Assembly: GCA_964304625.1 (NCBI GenBank)
Contig: OZ199840.1
Span: forward strand, 930,001 to 994,000
Origin: Kudoa neothunni
Taxonomy: Eukaryota; Cnidaria
Direction of reading: 5' to 3'
DNA: 64,000 bases
Below are positions 13,103 through 25,898 of this stretch, piece after piece. How positions within the stretch are numbered: position 1 is the first letter of the stretch; every line of letters starts with the position of its first letter. The notes beneath the pieces are model-generated. The model did no database searches. It was not told the DNA's origin and saw nothing but the letters and a program-made list of their open reading frames with translations. The translations under genes were made by a program, and so were the position numbers.

Positions 13103-13402
13103 CTAGAGTGTGGCAATTTTTAATGTGTTATTTGTGCCGACGGTGTTATATTTGAAAATACTTTCCTTCAGTTTGTCTTCGAGTGCATTTTGGTTCCTCA
13201 GGCAATTTTTCTCCATCCTTTGATACCATCGTGTGAATATTTTCCATGCGATGATCAATTTTATTATCGAAATCATAATACTCCGACATAAGGTTTTCAA
13301 TTGTACAGTCACTAATTTAGGAATCAAATTATTCAAAACGGTAATCGTATTCAGTGAATTCACAATCCATTGAACAACGTTTATCACTAAAATGGACAGC
13401 AT
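13103..13402 (-). CDS. Small conserved open segment, copy 2 (unknown)
   Basis: A 99-codon open frame with a hydrophobic first half (LSILVINVVQWIV) and a basic middle (WKIFTRWYQRMEKN). The middle part is conserved in duplication copy 1 at 2005-2174 despite many neutral differences around it. If the conserved candidate intron is used, the hydrophobic part may be read in another frame. No family is recognised. It lies 0.46 kb downstream of the receptor gene stop on the same strand. Confidence 0.3.
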   Translation of the reverse strand: MLSILVINVVQWIVNSLNTITVLNNLIPKLVTVQLKTLCRSIMISIIKLIIAWKIFTRWYQRMEKNCLRNQNALEDKLKESIFKYNTVGTNNTLKIATL

Positions 13403-13857
13403 TATCTACATATTTTTATCCGTTAATTTAAACAGTTTACAAATTGTCTATAATAATGAAATTTTTTTTACTATATCTATAATCCATGTATACAATAAAC
13501 AATGAGTTATTCCAAAAAAACAAGAGACAATGATCATGTAAATTTTTTTTGGTCGGTCCTGCGTGAATTAACGGTACTAATATCAAGAATTTTTAAAGAT
13601 GCACATTTATTAAATAAAAAACAAACATTTTTATATATGAAATTTTGAAAGTTATGTTTCTAAAAACTTTAGCATTTAGTAGCAATAAAGAAAGGTATAC
13701 ATTCTTAATTAAAAAATATATCTAATAATCTTCCTGCAAACAATCAATCGATAATAATTAAAATTTAATAGTATGAATATGAATATAATATGTTTTAATT
13801 AAATAAATATCAAAGTAACGTGTTATATTTTTAATAATCCTCATCATCGAAATGAAT

Positions 13858-16800
13858 CTAATTTCTATTCTTCCAGTAACCAAAATAGAATCCTGCTCCA
13901 ATAACAACAAGAGCTATTGGAACTACAGTAGCAATAATTCTAAAAATCAAAATTAAACAAGACACTACTACTTATTATACATTGTATTGGTTGATCTAAA
14001 TAAATTTAAAACTAATATTTACACATCGAAGTTACGTAGATTTGTTGAGGTTTCACCTATTATTTAATTTAAAAAGTTGATATATGTGGTCTTATTTTAC
14101 CTTTATTAATTTTTTCAAGCCCAAATACATTACTTTGGACACTATGGTATACTACCAACTGATAATTACTCGTGTCTTCAACATCGGAAATAACGAATTC
14201 CCTACAGGGAGGAAATACATCACAACCTTCACCGACTATCATGCATTTCTTAACTATTTGGTTGGATGGGTCGTCCAAATTTATTAATTTCCATTTACAC
14301 AAAGAATTTGGTCTACATCATTCGGTAAAGTCGTTTTCACATTTATAGTTGTATCTTCACGGGTAATTACAATTGTTATTTTTTTCGTGGGGTTCACATG
14401 TGGTGTAGCCGATGGATCTGAAATTAAATATTAATTATTGAATTTAAATATAATTTTTAATCATAGTTTTATTAATATTTAATTAAATTTTGAGGTTAAT
14501 AATATAATAAATTTTACTTTTGGGTATGTGTATTGTAGTTTCAGTAGATCTTCCAACAGCTGTCACTAAAACTCTGTACTCTTTGTCTGCTTCGTATCCT
14601 TCAGTAAATATGATACTACTACAGGAAGGTGGTCCTTCACAAGATGGGATTGTAAGTTTATTAGTTGGTATTACTTTTTTTGATGGTTGACCTCTAGATC
14701 TAGACACCATAGGTTGTGAGAGAGCTGGTTTGAGATCAGATTCGGCAGTATTTCCTGTCGATTGTGGTGCTGGGCATTCATACAACATATCATATGTTCC
14801 CCCATTCTTTACTTTTACTTTGTAATGACATACAGCTTCGGCATAAGGTGAAGATAATGTGCCTACTACTTTAAAACCTTTTTCCAAAAATTGATTTTCT
14901 AATTTGAGAGTTGACATTTCTTAACAATTATAATTTAAAGTTAAATCAAAATGGGAAATTTAGTACTCGTCCTTATTTGATGGACTTTAGAACCGTGCTC
15001 TTTGTGCGCAACAACCTTGAGATCGTAATCTGTTCCAGGAGCCAATCCCACAATATTTTGAGTGTCTCTACAGAATCCTCTGCATGGATAACTATCCACA
15101 CACATTGCACAAACATATACATCCTGTCCGCGAGGACTGAGGTAGTAAGCACATGTGATATCTGTATTCGCAGCATCTGTGTCAACTTCGAGAGCTTTAA
15201 TGGAAAGATGGGTATCCCCCAAGGTTGTTGTTGCACCGGGGAAAATATTTTCAGCGGTTGCATCTATATATTATATATTTATTATTGGATTTTTAAAATA
15301 CTTGTTCTGAAGAATATATGCTCTTTAAAATTGTTTGGAACACCATTAGTAGCTGCGTTTGCAGGTGCTTTTATTACAATGATATATGGTTTTCCATTGT
15401 CAAGTGAGGATATTGTTAACGCTGAACCACAATCAGTGTTACATCCGCCACTGCCACCTCCACAGTTAGCCCTTGTACCTTCCGCATCAGCCAAAGAAGG
15501 TTCATCTGCAGAATAAATACTTACATTACATGAAGAGAATTTGGTGGTAGTAGATGGTTTGAATAAGCGTGTATCTAGTGTAACACCCGTGGCTAAGTAT
15601 GCCGATAGTAGTTTAGTGGGATTTCCCTCTGCATTTTTTTCATCAATAACCCTATATAAATCTTATTTGAAATATTTAACTTTCTTATAAACCAAATTTT
15701 TTTTGTATGTATCCAAAATATGTAGTTTCACTTTTTTCTATTTGAAAATGTCTGGTTTGTATCAGTATTTCGACAACTGCTTTTGACGTTTCAAATATAA
15801 GCTCCACATTATCACATGGTGCGTAGCAACCTTTATCTTCGCCTCCACCACAATTTGATTTATACTCACTAGAAGCACCACCTTGAATGGTAGTAGATTC
15901 TTGTCTTATACCAAATCGGCAGATTTCAAATGGAAATTTATTAGTGAACTTAAGTAAGTATTTATTTTTCTCGTTATGATTATACTTCACATAATATTGT
16001 GGTATGTAAACGTCGGTATTCATCAAAGTATAATTATTTTGAAGTTTATAATAGAATGATGGATATCCCACGCATTTCATTTTCATAATGTGGGATCATC
16101 AAATCAAATTCTACTTCATTATTATTAACACTTCCTGTAACACAATTAGCTCCGGCGGTTCCTGCAACGTATTGTACATCCTTATAGAAAATGGGGCAAT
16201 CAACTTTCTTACATGTTGTCGTACTCAACTTCAATTTACTTTCATTTGTTGATATTTTCACTTGTGGATTTACCAACAAACCTATAAACTTATATAGAAA
16301 AATTTTTTAATTCACCTAATTACGAATTTCTAGCGCAAAAATTGTTTTAGCTTTTGTTTGTTCAGAAGCAACTTGAGCATTATTTCCCATTAAAATTTCA
16401 ACATATTTTGTCCTTGGGGAGAATTTATCGTATGTGAGTTTATTATCAATTTTTGTGCAGGTAATGACGCATTTTCCACTAACCGGCGAATTGCCAGTTT
16501 CGGAGCATTGATCAATTTCTACATAATTTTCCCCATTGTCGTTTGACCTTTGGATATACAATAGTTGGAATCGGAAATTCACCTCCACTTAATGCTAAAT
16601 GAACTTTCATTTTGTTGTCATGTTTCACAATCTTGTATGTGAGGGATTCTGGTTCAGCTTTCTTAACTTGAACATGATTTTCAGTTTGAGTTTGTTGTTG
16701 TGGCTGTTGAGGTGTAGATTGTTGCTTAGTTTGAGCTAGAATTTGGGTTGCTTCTTCTAGAGCGGTTTTCGCTATATTATATTGAAATATATGTTAACTA

Positions 16801-16860
16801 TTAGAAATAATTACAAATAATTGTAATAATTATTCCTAATAAAAAGAGGAACCCTTTCAT
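13858..16860 (-). pseudogene. Type I membrane protein with Cys-rich FN3-like domains (copy 2, broken)
   Basis: Paralogue of the gene at 4685-7692 with the same seven-exon plan, signal peptide (MKGFLFLLGIIITIIC), Gln-rich stalk and membrane anchor. Domains 4 to 6 and their introns are nearly identical to copy 1. Exon 1 and exon 3 differ strongly (CGGGSGGCNTDCGSALTISS against CGNGSTNCDTQCTSTLTVSQ). Breaks seen: a stop and frame change after the signal peptide, a one-base change near 16570, an extra A near 16080, an altered phase at the exon 3 acceptor near 15650, and a missing base near 14310. Either it is a recent pseudogene or the assembly carries indels, since other genes here show the same kind of break. 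Confidence 0.75.
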
Positions 16861-17626
16861 TTTGATTTAAATTATCAAAAAACGGATATTAACGTTTGAT
16901 TCATAAAGAACAATACAATGAATGTATAGAAATTTAATAATACTGTCGTATCTATTATTAATATAATTTTACCAAATTGTTTATCCTAGATTACATTTGC
17001 TATTAACATTGGATAAATATCCTTTATCAAAAACTACTAACAACAACAAAATATATCGATATTATTACAAAACTTAAAAATATTATTAATTAAAAAACTT
17101 TTGAGCGTATTTAATTTTAAATTAATTAAAGATCCTTATTAAAAAATAAACAAATAATTTTAATTTTAATAATTTCTCTATCGTATATAAAAAAATTATT
17201 ACCATAGACTTTAATAATTTCTTTATAATTCAAACAGATTATTAATTTCAACTTAATTATTGTCTTCATGTTTCAATCCATCAACCCAAGTTATAACGAT
17301 TTTTATGTCTATTCATATTATTTCAGCAACTCCATTACTTTCCCTAATTGACAGTGATATCTTCCTTTTTTTCATAATAATTAATTATAAATTTTTCGCA
17401 TATATTCCCCTACAAAAATTCAAAATAAAAATTTATTATTAAATTAGATAAAATATGTTCATTAAACTTCAAATTTAATTTTTTAATTTAACAAATAAAA
17501 ATTAATATAGATTTTCAAATTAATTTAGAAAATTTAATTTTTGCAGAGCATTTTCAAATTGTTGGATTAAAGAGAAAAATACTCGTGTATATTAATATGA
17601 CTTATAAAATATTCAACCACTATCTA
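16861..17626. other. AT-rich intergenic DNA, duplicated up to about 17450
   Basis: Holds the upstream flank of receptor copy 2 (matching 7693-8290) and about 180 bp of unique AT-rich sequence before the end of the SRP receptor gene. No coding signal. Confidence 0.5.
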
Positions 17627-19801
17627 TTATTGGAAAAGCAGTTTGACCACACTATCTACATCTAACTTTTTAATGTCTGAGTAGGTTGGCCGATTCCCAC
17701 AAACATAATCGGTTTTCCGGAAGTGTACGTCATAGAAATAGCGGCTCCGACTTTGTCATCGATAGTGTCGAACTTGGTGAGAACAATACCATCAATTAAT
17801 GTGGATTATTGTTACAAGCATAATCTTTGAGTGAACTGTTGAATTTCTTTAATTGGTCAACTCCATCGTTACCAACTAACGCTTCGCCAACAAAGAGTAC
17901 CAAATCGGGGGAGTTGATGTGTATCAACTATTAACAAATTTAGTCAAATGTTAAAAAAACGTTTTTAAATTAATCCGCAAATATACTTTCGCCAACGATC
18001 GCATTAATGGTTCATTATCTTGCATTCGACCAGCAGTGTCAATTAAACAACATCTTGTTTAATTTTTTAGCTACAAAATAAATTCAGATCATCAACCACT
18101 CTTATAGATTATAAGCATACCTTGAGAAATAGCCTCTTTAGCAACCATAGATGCATCTTTATTGTAACCTTTGTCATAGAGGGAGATAATCTGGTCAGTT
18201 TGCTGACCGTTTTTTCTCTCATTCACCGAAGTGGAGGAGATGATGTGATTAAGACGAGTCACATGAGTTCTGAGTTGTTCCACAGCTCCGGATCGGAATG
18301 TATCACAGGCAGCTATCATAAGGTGGAAATTTTTGTTAACCACAAGGTAATGAGATATTTGGCGAGATTGGTGGATTTTCCAACTCCGTTAACTCCACAC
18401 ATTACAATCACATAAGGACGTTGAAAATTTTTATTGACATTTTCAACCGCGGTCAACAAATCGAAATCGTTTGACGGAATAAGCACTTTTTGAATAGACT
18501 TCTACCATGGCACTTTTAACCGTGCTTTTCAACACTACAATAATTCATAGAAATTTTTAATAAATTTAAATCAACTGATTAAATATACGCTCAAAGGTTC
18601 CTAATGTTTTCCCGATTAATTTATTTGTCACTGACACACAAATATTATCAGCAATATCGGAAGCAACATTTTTATCTGAATGAAATTATAATAGTAGAAG
18701 AGTGAATGAGAAAATTTCTCACCACAAAGATGATGTTTCATAGAAGTCATTATCGATTCGAGGTTGTCACTAGTGATTTGTCTGGCTCCAACAAGTCCTT
18801 TAAAATAGTCGAAAAATTTGGGTGAGCTGTTTTTGTTGTTGATTGGATTTTTTCGAAGTGATCGATTCATAGAGGGTCTTTGACAATTCGGTCTATGTGG
18901 GAATAGTTAGTTTACTGAGGAGATTATAGTAAACCAGCAATTACACTACTCAACGTTTCAATTTCTTTTTTGGTTAAAACCCAAGTTTCTATCGGATGAA
19001 CCAGATGAAGGTTTCTCATTACTGAAATCCAACGCATCCATCAACGACGAATCTTCCATATTTTTCGGTGAAAATTCATCATCCCAAACTCGAGCTGTTT
19101 TAGTTTTAGGTTTTTTGGAAGCTTTAGTATTACTTTTTCTATTTTCGAAATCAAAATGAATTCGACGCAATCTGAAAAATCTACGTATTCTTAATGTGAG
19201 GTTTGGTTGGCGATTTGGTGTCGGGTGAATCACTTTTTTTATCTTCTGATACTTTCTGGATAGTAACTGGTTCAGGCTCTTTGTCGATTGTTTTTTTGGA
19301 GAGATTAGTTGGATCATTTTGTAATCGATACCTCAGGATAACATCGAAATCGTTGGAAAACTCCAAACTTTTCCATAAAAATAATCGACATTTTCAGGAT
19401 TGTATCCATAACTATCTAGTTTATTTTCGAATGCCTTATCAACATCGCTCAACAAATCTTTAACGTAGCAAAGACTGAATCCACGATAATATCCTGCCTA
19501 AATACAATCTATGTATACACCAAAAATTATCAAATGAAAATTTTCTACCACATATATCACGTTCCACCGATTGTTTTACAAGATATTCCATTTGAATATT
19601 TTCGTGGACATATTTTTGTGTACCCAAACGCTCCTAGAATAATAAAAAATTAAATATGTAGAGGAGAAATTCGGTAATTCAACCTCCACGAAAACATCAC
19701 ACAAAAGTTTGTTGATAAAAGGAAGATGGTCGCGTTGTGTATTTTTGAATATACCACAAAATTAATCCCCCCTTAGTGAGAATTGAGAAAAAATCTAGCA
19801 T
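17627..19801 (-). CDS. SRPRA: Signal recognition particle receptor subunit alpha
   Basis: GTPase that docks SRP-ribosome complexes at the ER membrane by pairing with SRP54. The start [17 protein letters not shown] matches the SRX domain start. Next come [15 protein letters not shown], a charged linker ending ARVWDDEF, the N domain ([21 protein letters not shown]) and the G domain. GTPase motifs are visible: [33 protein letters not shown] and [18 protein letters not shown]. Introns are about 45-70 nt. At least six single-base frame changes relative to the family are scattered along it: after the start, near 19365, near 18500, near 18335, near 17795 and near 17690. They go in both directions and several are in A runs. 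Conservation between them is excellent, so I suspect assembly indels rather than loss of an essential gene. No second copy is in the window. Confidence 0.92.
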
Positions 19802-21289
19802 TTTCTTCAGTTAAAAATATATGTTTATTAACACTAAGTTTCTGTTTTTTCCAATTGATCAACAAGATACAAAGATGCGATCGATAAATCACACTGAGAT
19901 TAGTCAGCAGGCTGCGGGCGCATGTTGCGCAGATATTAAAGATTACTGATAACCAGGCTATTTTTTTAGTCTCTCATGGTCAAAATTTGGCGTTTCTGTT
20001 GTTTGCATTTATAATATAATTGTTAATTTTAGCGTTTGTTCAAATATTTTTGTTTTTTAATTATCCTTTGAAAATAATTGTTGATTAATTTAATTAAAGA
20101 AAATGACATTATGTACACATTTTAAACAAAAATTTTTAATTTATGAAAAGACTGATATTTGATTAAGCTTAATTGGATATTATTAGATTGTAATATTTGA
20201 ATATATGTACAATTAATTTTAAACTATTATATTTGAAAAATTCATTTATTATGTAAATTATAAAATATAATAATTGTTCTGAAGATTAATTATACTTAAT
20301 CCGAATTAATTTATGAAGATTGATAATGATAAAATTTTTACGTTGAAATTAATATACGTATAGATATAAAATTTGTATAATATTATAAAAGTATTTTGTG
20401 GCTCAGACTCGAGTCATAAAAACTCTGGAGTTGTTATAAATGGAACAATAAGTTAGCGCATGCTCATAAACCTAAATAAACATTTTGCTGTTATAAATGG
20501 CAATATTCTTGTATTTTCTCAAAGTATTGTTTGTAATCAATAGAATTTAATTTCTTTTAGTAAATAGAATATTTATAAATTTTAATTGAATTGAATTGAA
20601 TTAACAAGAAAGGAATTCTAAATGATTCGTTATGAGTAGAGTTATTTTTTTATTATTTGCAGAACAAATAAAACAAGTGGATAGTAGAAAATTCATGATG
20701 AGAATTTTTAAAACGTTTACGTATTAGAGTTAGATAAAATTACTTAGAGCATCTTTATCAGCAGGATAATTATGCAATATTTGTAAACATTATGTTATGA
20801 TTAATTTTTAAAAATTCTGTTTCTAATTGGCTAAATTAAAATAATATTTAAATGTAATCTAATAATTGATTCCATTTACATTTGATAAAAATAATTTCAT
20901 TCATTCATTGAGAAATTTTCAAATGTCATCGATAAAGAGTTGACAGAAATTTCTCATTATGTTTATTTTGATCTATATCTCTCAATCTATATAAAATAAT
21001 GAATGTAATTTTAATAGATTTTTTAATATGGTAAATATTATGTTAAATTATTAATGAGCCTTTAGACTTTTATTGTTTATATTATATGAATAAAATTTAG
21101 ATAATACAGTAAGAAATTAAATTCACTTACTTGCGTGCGTGCGTGCGTGCGTGCGTAATTATTTCAGAAAAAATTGACATTTAATATTGATTAAGTTGCG
21201 TTTAAAAAGGTCAGTTAACTATAAATTAATTTTTAACAGATAATTAAAACTCTATAAATGTATTAACCGCAAAAAACTATTTTTCAACG
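19802..21289. other. AT-rich intergenic DNA with a (TGCG)n microsatellite
   Basis: No gene seen. A run of about six GTGC/GCGT units lies near 21132-21156. The first 150 bp upstream of the SRP receptor start are less AT-rich and may hold its promoter. Confidence 0.5.
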
Positions 21290-21760
21290 ATCTATGAAAT
21301 ACTCCCATTGTTGCTATCGGTAGAATAAGGCAGTTTCGTCTACATTGTAAATAAAATTATCAGAGTATCTTTCAAAAAGATGTTCTGATTTGATTGGTCT
21401 ACTATGAAATAGTTTCTGTCGCAGCATCAATTAATTAGTTAATAAAATTCGATTTTTAACCATTTTAAAATCAACGAAACCCTCTACAAGTTCTAAATCA
21501 AAATAGATCTTTTTCTTGGGATAATTAATTTCTCGTGATAATTATCGTTAGGACATTTTTTACAATGTTATTGCTTCGTGTCCACTCATATACATCTTAA
21601 TCAACTGAATTATATTGTCCTGCATGCAAATAATTTATGTTTTCAGATTCTAAAAACATTTCTAGGTTTTGCTTATTTTATTTTTCATTCCTAAGATGCT
21701 TTTACGAGTCGAGATAATAAATCTTTTAAAATTTGATGCAGTGACCATTTTTGAATTATT
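21290..21760 (-). pseudogene. pogo/Tigger-type (DDE_1) transposase fragment
   Basis: On the minus strand about 37 codons are open, ending HLFERYSDNFIYNVDETALF then YR and a stop. The N-x-DE-T-x-L-F-Y-R motif around the first catalytic Asp is diagnostic of the pogo/Tigger/CENP-B-like DDE_1 group. Only degraded sequence surrounds it. It is a plausible source family for the small pogo-like MITEs at 34967, 39872 and 63512. Confidence 0.65.
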
Positions 21761-24061
21761 AGATGGAAGACTTATATAAAAATTAGCAATATTGTACTTT
21801 TCGTTAAGAGATATAGTTTCTGGAAGTTTTCGACATTAAATATTGACATAATTAAATAATGAAAAAGAAGTACCCCCCAAAAAATGGGTGAAATTGGAAA
21901 ATCACGTGACTTTTAGTTCTACTTTTTAACATTATTTCTGTAAAAATTTTGATTGAAATATTATAAGAAACATATTATATACTCAATGACTAATCAATAT
22001 TCTGACTAAATAGGTTTTTAAATAGTGCGTGAAATTGGTTACTTATTGTATTTATAACGTTTAATCGTTATTACCTTAAAATACCCATACCCATAGGTTT
22101 GTTTCATGATGTTATTCATACTAAATTAGGAACTTGCAAGTATTCCTTTAAGTTTATTTGGTAATTGTGTACTTTCTACATCAAAAATTCCTCATCATCA
22201 CGTATGTTATTTTGTGTATTTTATACAATTCTATTTTTATGTCAAAAATAATACAGAACTATTCGTATCAAATTAAAGTATTTATAATTAACTATCTATA
22301 GTTTTGGTGTTATTATCTAACGTTCGACTAATAGGTTTAATTAAGAAATAATCATTACTTGATTTTATTGGAGAATATTTCTTTTCCGATATTTCCATCT
22401 TATAAATTTTGTATTATATTTCATATTACTCATTGAAAAAATATAGTATTAATTAATAATTTTTCTGCAAAAAAACAATTTTATTAACCACGTCCTCACT
22501 AAAATTAATTCGTATTTGAATACCGAATCTTCACCTTTTTTTTCAAATTATTTATTATTAATATTAATTGTCTCAATTATCGTAAAATCTAAATTTAATA
22601 AAAATTACTGAAATGTTTCGTTAATTTACGGAATGTAAACCTGTATACTTGAAGGCTGTAATGAATTATATTAAATACACTTTAATGAAAATAAATTATA
22701 TTGTTTGATTTATTAGTTCTGGGTGTAAATTAGTAATATATTTTAGTTTTTATTTTCAATGAACATATAAAATATATGTTCATTTATAGAAAGTTAATGG
22801 ATTATATAAACTTTGTTTATTATAAATTAAAAAATTATTGTAATATTCAAATTATTTAATAAAATACTTAGCTTTTCATATAGTTGATTTACGTAGGTGT
22901 ATTTGAAACCTTATGTAATTATGAAAATTAAAATATTAAATGAATCAACTAAAGACACACAATAAACCTCAAATGAGAATAAAAATAGAAAAATACTCTT
23001 GGATCACACAGATTTTGGAAACGACTGAGGTTATTGGCACAGTGTATTTTAATCCAAGAAACTCTTAATCGCAAGTTATATACAGATGTAATCATTGTTG
23101 ACCCATATGAGCGAAGCGTCGGGGAAGAAATAATTAAATATAATCAAAACAAATAACACCCGACTGTTATTTATTCTACAATTAGCTACCATTTAAAAAT
23201 AAATAATTAATTTTAAAACTAAAATTTTTGATAATATCGAAAAACAAACTGTAAAGAATAAACAAAAATAGTTTCACGCATGCGTATTAAATAATCCGCT
23301 GAGAGTGAATGTGAGAAAAATCACTAAATCCACATATCGGAGAGATTTGTGTTAAGCAAATTAATGTAAATTTTTGAAATTCTTATATTTAAAATTCTCA
23401 CAAATTTTCTAATTAACTTTACTATTTTTAGCCTATGAACAAAATTCACGCATGTATCTACTAAGAATGTGCAAAAGATTTGATATCTTCTGAAATATCT
23501 GACGATGTCACATATTTCACACATTAAATATCATCCAGTGTGAACATTTAGGAAAACAACCTGCTTGTTATTTATCCACATACGCTATAATAACAAACCC
23601 CTTTAATGCGCGAGTGTTCGATACGAGTGGTGTATGATAGAAATAATTCCATATTACAGCCACTAAGGTTAATATATCAAATTAATATGATATTAATTAG
23701 GCTTATGAAAATCTTTTTTTCAAAGATAATCAAATTAAAACCTTAACAAACAATATCTAAGTTTCATTTTTGCCAATTCGCTAATCCTCAGTTCTCTTAA
23801 GTTAATCTCCTATTTTATAAATAAATAGATTTCTCTCCAATAAATGGATAATTCCAAAATTCCTTATTTTTCAAACAAACAAACCAATGAAATAAACAAA
23901 AAAAATAGATAAATGAGATGAATGAGATGAATCAACCAGATAAAATACTCTATCGAGAAGAGATTGACAATCTGGCCAAGGAGTTGTGGCATATACGCAA
24001 GCACGCATTAGTACTATCTAAACAAAATCTTCAACACATAATCTCATTTTATATCAGCCAA
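21761..24061. other. AT-rich intergenic DNA
   Basis: No supported gene. Just before the ribokinase start, 23930-24070 holds a 43-codon upstream frame (MNQPDKILYREEIDNLAKEL, continuing to a stop that overlaps the ribokinase ATG). It reads like protein, and could be a uORF or the 5' exon of an alternative transcript. Confidence 0.4.
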
Positions 24062-25898
24062 AATGGGGTCTAGAGAAATTGATATTTTTGTTGTAGGTTC
24101 ATGCAATGTTGATCTAGTATCGTATGTTGTGAGAGTGGTCGAATAAGCATAAATTAACCTATTGATAGATACACCGATAGAATGCCCAAACCAGGTGAAA
24201 CTGTGACTGGAAATGGTTTTATGATGGCGAATGGAGGAAAAGGTGGAAACCAAGCTGCAATGGTGGGTCGATTAGGAGGAAAAGTTGCCATGTTGGCCAG
24301 AGTTGGAGATGATCACTTTGGGCTTGTGTACAAAGAAAGACTTCAAAACTATGGCGTGGATGTGGAATCGATTTTAGTGACCTCGGAGGTTCACACAGGA
24401 GTGGCCACAATCCTAGTATCGAAGTCGACTGGTGAAAATCAAATAGTATTGGCTGGTGGAGCCAACGATTTGTTGAGTGTGGAAGATTTGGATAGACTTA
24501 TGCCTGAAATTGTTCCTCGATGCAAGATTGTGGTGGTTCAACTTGAGGTGAAACGTGAAGTTACCCTCCATGCATTGAAGTTAGCTAAGAAATATGGAGG
24601 TACTTCATTAAATATTATCGTCACCATTACTACTTGATGATGATTTCTATTTAGCGATAACCGTATTCAACACTGCTCCAGCATTTCCTGATCTCGATCC
24701 GGAATTTTTTAACCACACTGACGTTATTTGTTTCAACCAATCAGAGGGAGAAATTCTCACCGGAATGTCAATAGACCATAATGACACCATACAAAGTATG
24801 CGGATGATCAACAAAGTTCTCGATTTTGGTTGCAAGGCGGCCGTTTTCACTCAAGGAAAAAATGGTGCCGCCCTAATGTACGCGTCGAATCGGGAATTGC
24901 AATATCATTTGTGTAGTAGTCATCCGGTTAAGAAAGTTGTTGACACTACTGTAAGTATAAATAGATATTCCTCAATATTGGTTGTATTTGCCTGCCTTAA
25001 TCTTTAATCTTTAATATGTGGTATTTGTTATCTTGTTAATTTTATATCAAGTTTTAAATGGAATTTTCTCTCAGAAAAATAATAATTGGTTAGTTTAGAA
25101 TTTAATTTCGACTTTAATTTTTCCACATTATTAATTTTTTTAATTAGACTTAATAAAGAATGATATTTATAATTCAATAAAAAATATACCAAGATCAATT
25201 ATCAATTTAATTAATTAAATTATTTATTTTTAATTTAATTAAATATTTAATTACATTAACACATTAAACTTATATTTTCATAATATATTTGTTAACATTT
25301 TTGATATTAAAAACATTTATCGATATTATTTAATATTTTTGAAAATAAGTAATTATATAAAAAAGAACATAAATGGATTCTATTTTATAATTTATATCTA
25401 TACTATATATTAAACTGTAATTAAATATTGATCACTATGAAATCAAATAATTGATTAAAACCTCATTTCTATGCTAAATACCTAAATATGTTACGATTAT
25501 AATATCAACAATAGATACAAACGTAATATTTTAACTAATTTATAATGCATTAAATTAAAAAAAATAACTAAGTTAAATAAATAAATGAATGAATGAAACA
25601 GAAATGTGATAATTAATTGAAATAAAAAAATTTTAATCCAATAGGCCAAATTTCGGTGATTTTTATTAAATTTTTTTGTGTATAGGGAGCTGGAGATTGT
25701 TTGATTGGCTGTATGGTTTACTTCATGGCCCAAAATATTAATAATAAAAACCTTCCAATTGAAAAGATACTTACACCTTCGGTTGTACAAAAATCCACAA
25801 ATATAGCCACATTGAGTGTACAAAAGATTGGCGCTCAATCTAGTTACCCTTCGTTCGAAGAGATTCCCCCTGAATATCTTACATGCACCAACACCTGA
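24062..25898 (+). CDS. RBKS: Ribokinase (PfkB family sugar kinase)
   Basis: Phosphorylates D-ribose at O5 with ATP, feeding ribose into nucleotide and pentose metabolism. Start MGSREIDIFVVGSCNVDLVS at 24062 fits family N-termini. Exon 2 gives DRMPKPGETV and the ribose-binding GGKGGNQA. Exon 3 starts after a 55-nt intron (24600-24654) and has TVFNTAPAFPDLDPEFF and the NQSEGEILTG motif. The last exon follows a 735-nt intron (24951-25685) and carries the catalytic GAGD anion hole and base (GAGDCLIGCMVYFM). It ends QSSYPSFEEIP as in animal ribokinases. The first intron (about 24119-24170) has GT and AG sites, but the phases differ by one base, so an indel there is likely. Total is about 310 residues, the normal size. 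Confidence 0.93.

Larger units (their letters stand above)
12555..17450. repeat. Segmental duplication, copy 2
   Basis: Direct-repeat partner of 1435-8310 without the hAT insertion. Collinearity runs from the 5' flank (compare 1490-1530 with 12620-12680) through the receptor gene to about 17450, with no other inserts. The near identity of the 3' receptor introns suggests recent duplication or continuing gene conversion. Confidence 0.85.

Noticed and set aside
13980-17300. Plus-strand frames opposite receptor copy 2 (for example 14911-15516, 201 codons)
   Set aside because: They are shadows of conserved receptor exons, produced by codon bias on the minus strand.
21132-21156. TGCG repeat considered as a CRISPR or regulatory array
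   Set aside because: It is a simple microsatellite without spacers, in a eukaryotic genome.
22970-23110. Short plus-strand frame near 23 kb considered as an exon
   Set aside because: Only about 31 codons, with no splice partner and no recognisable motif.
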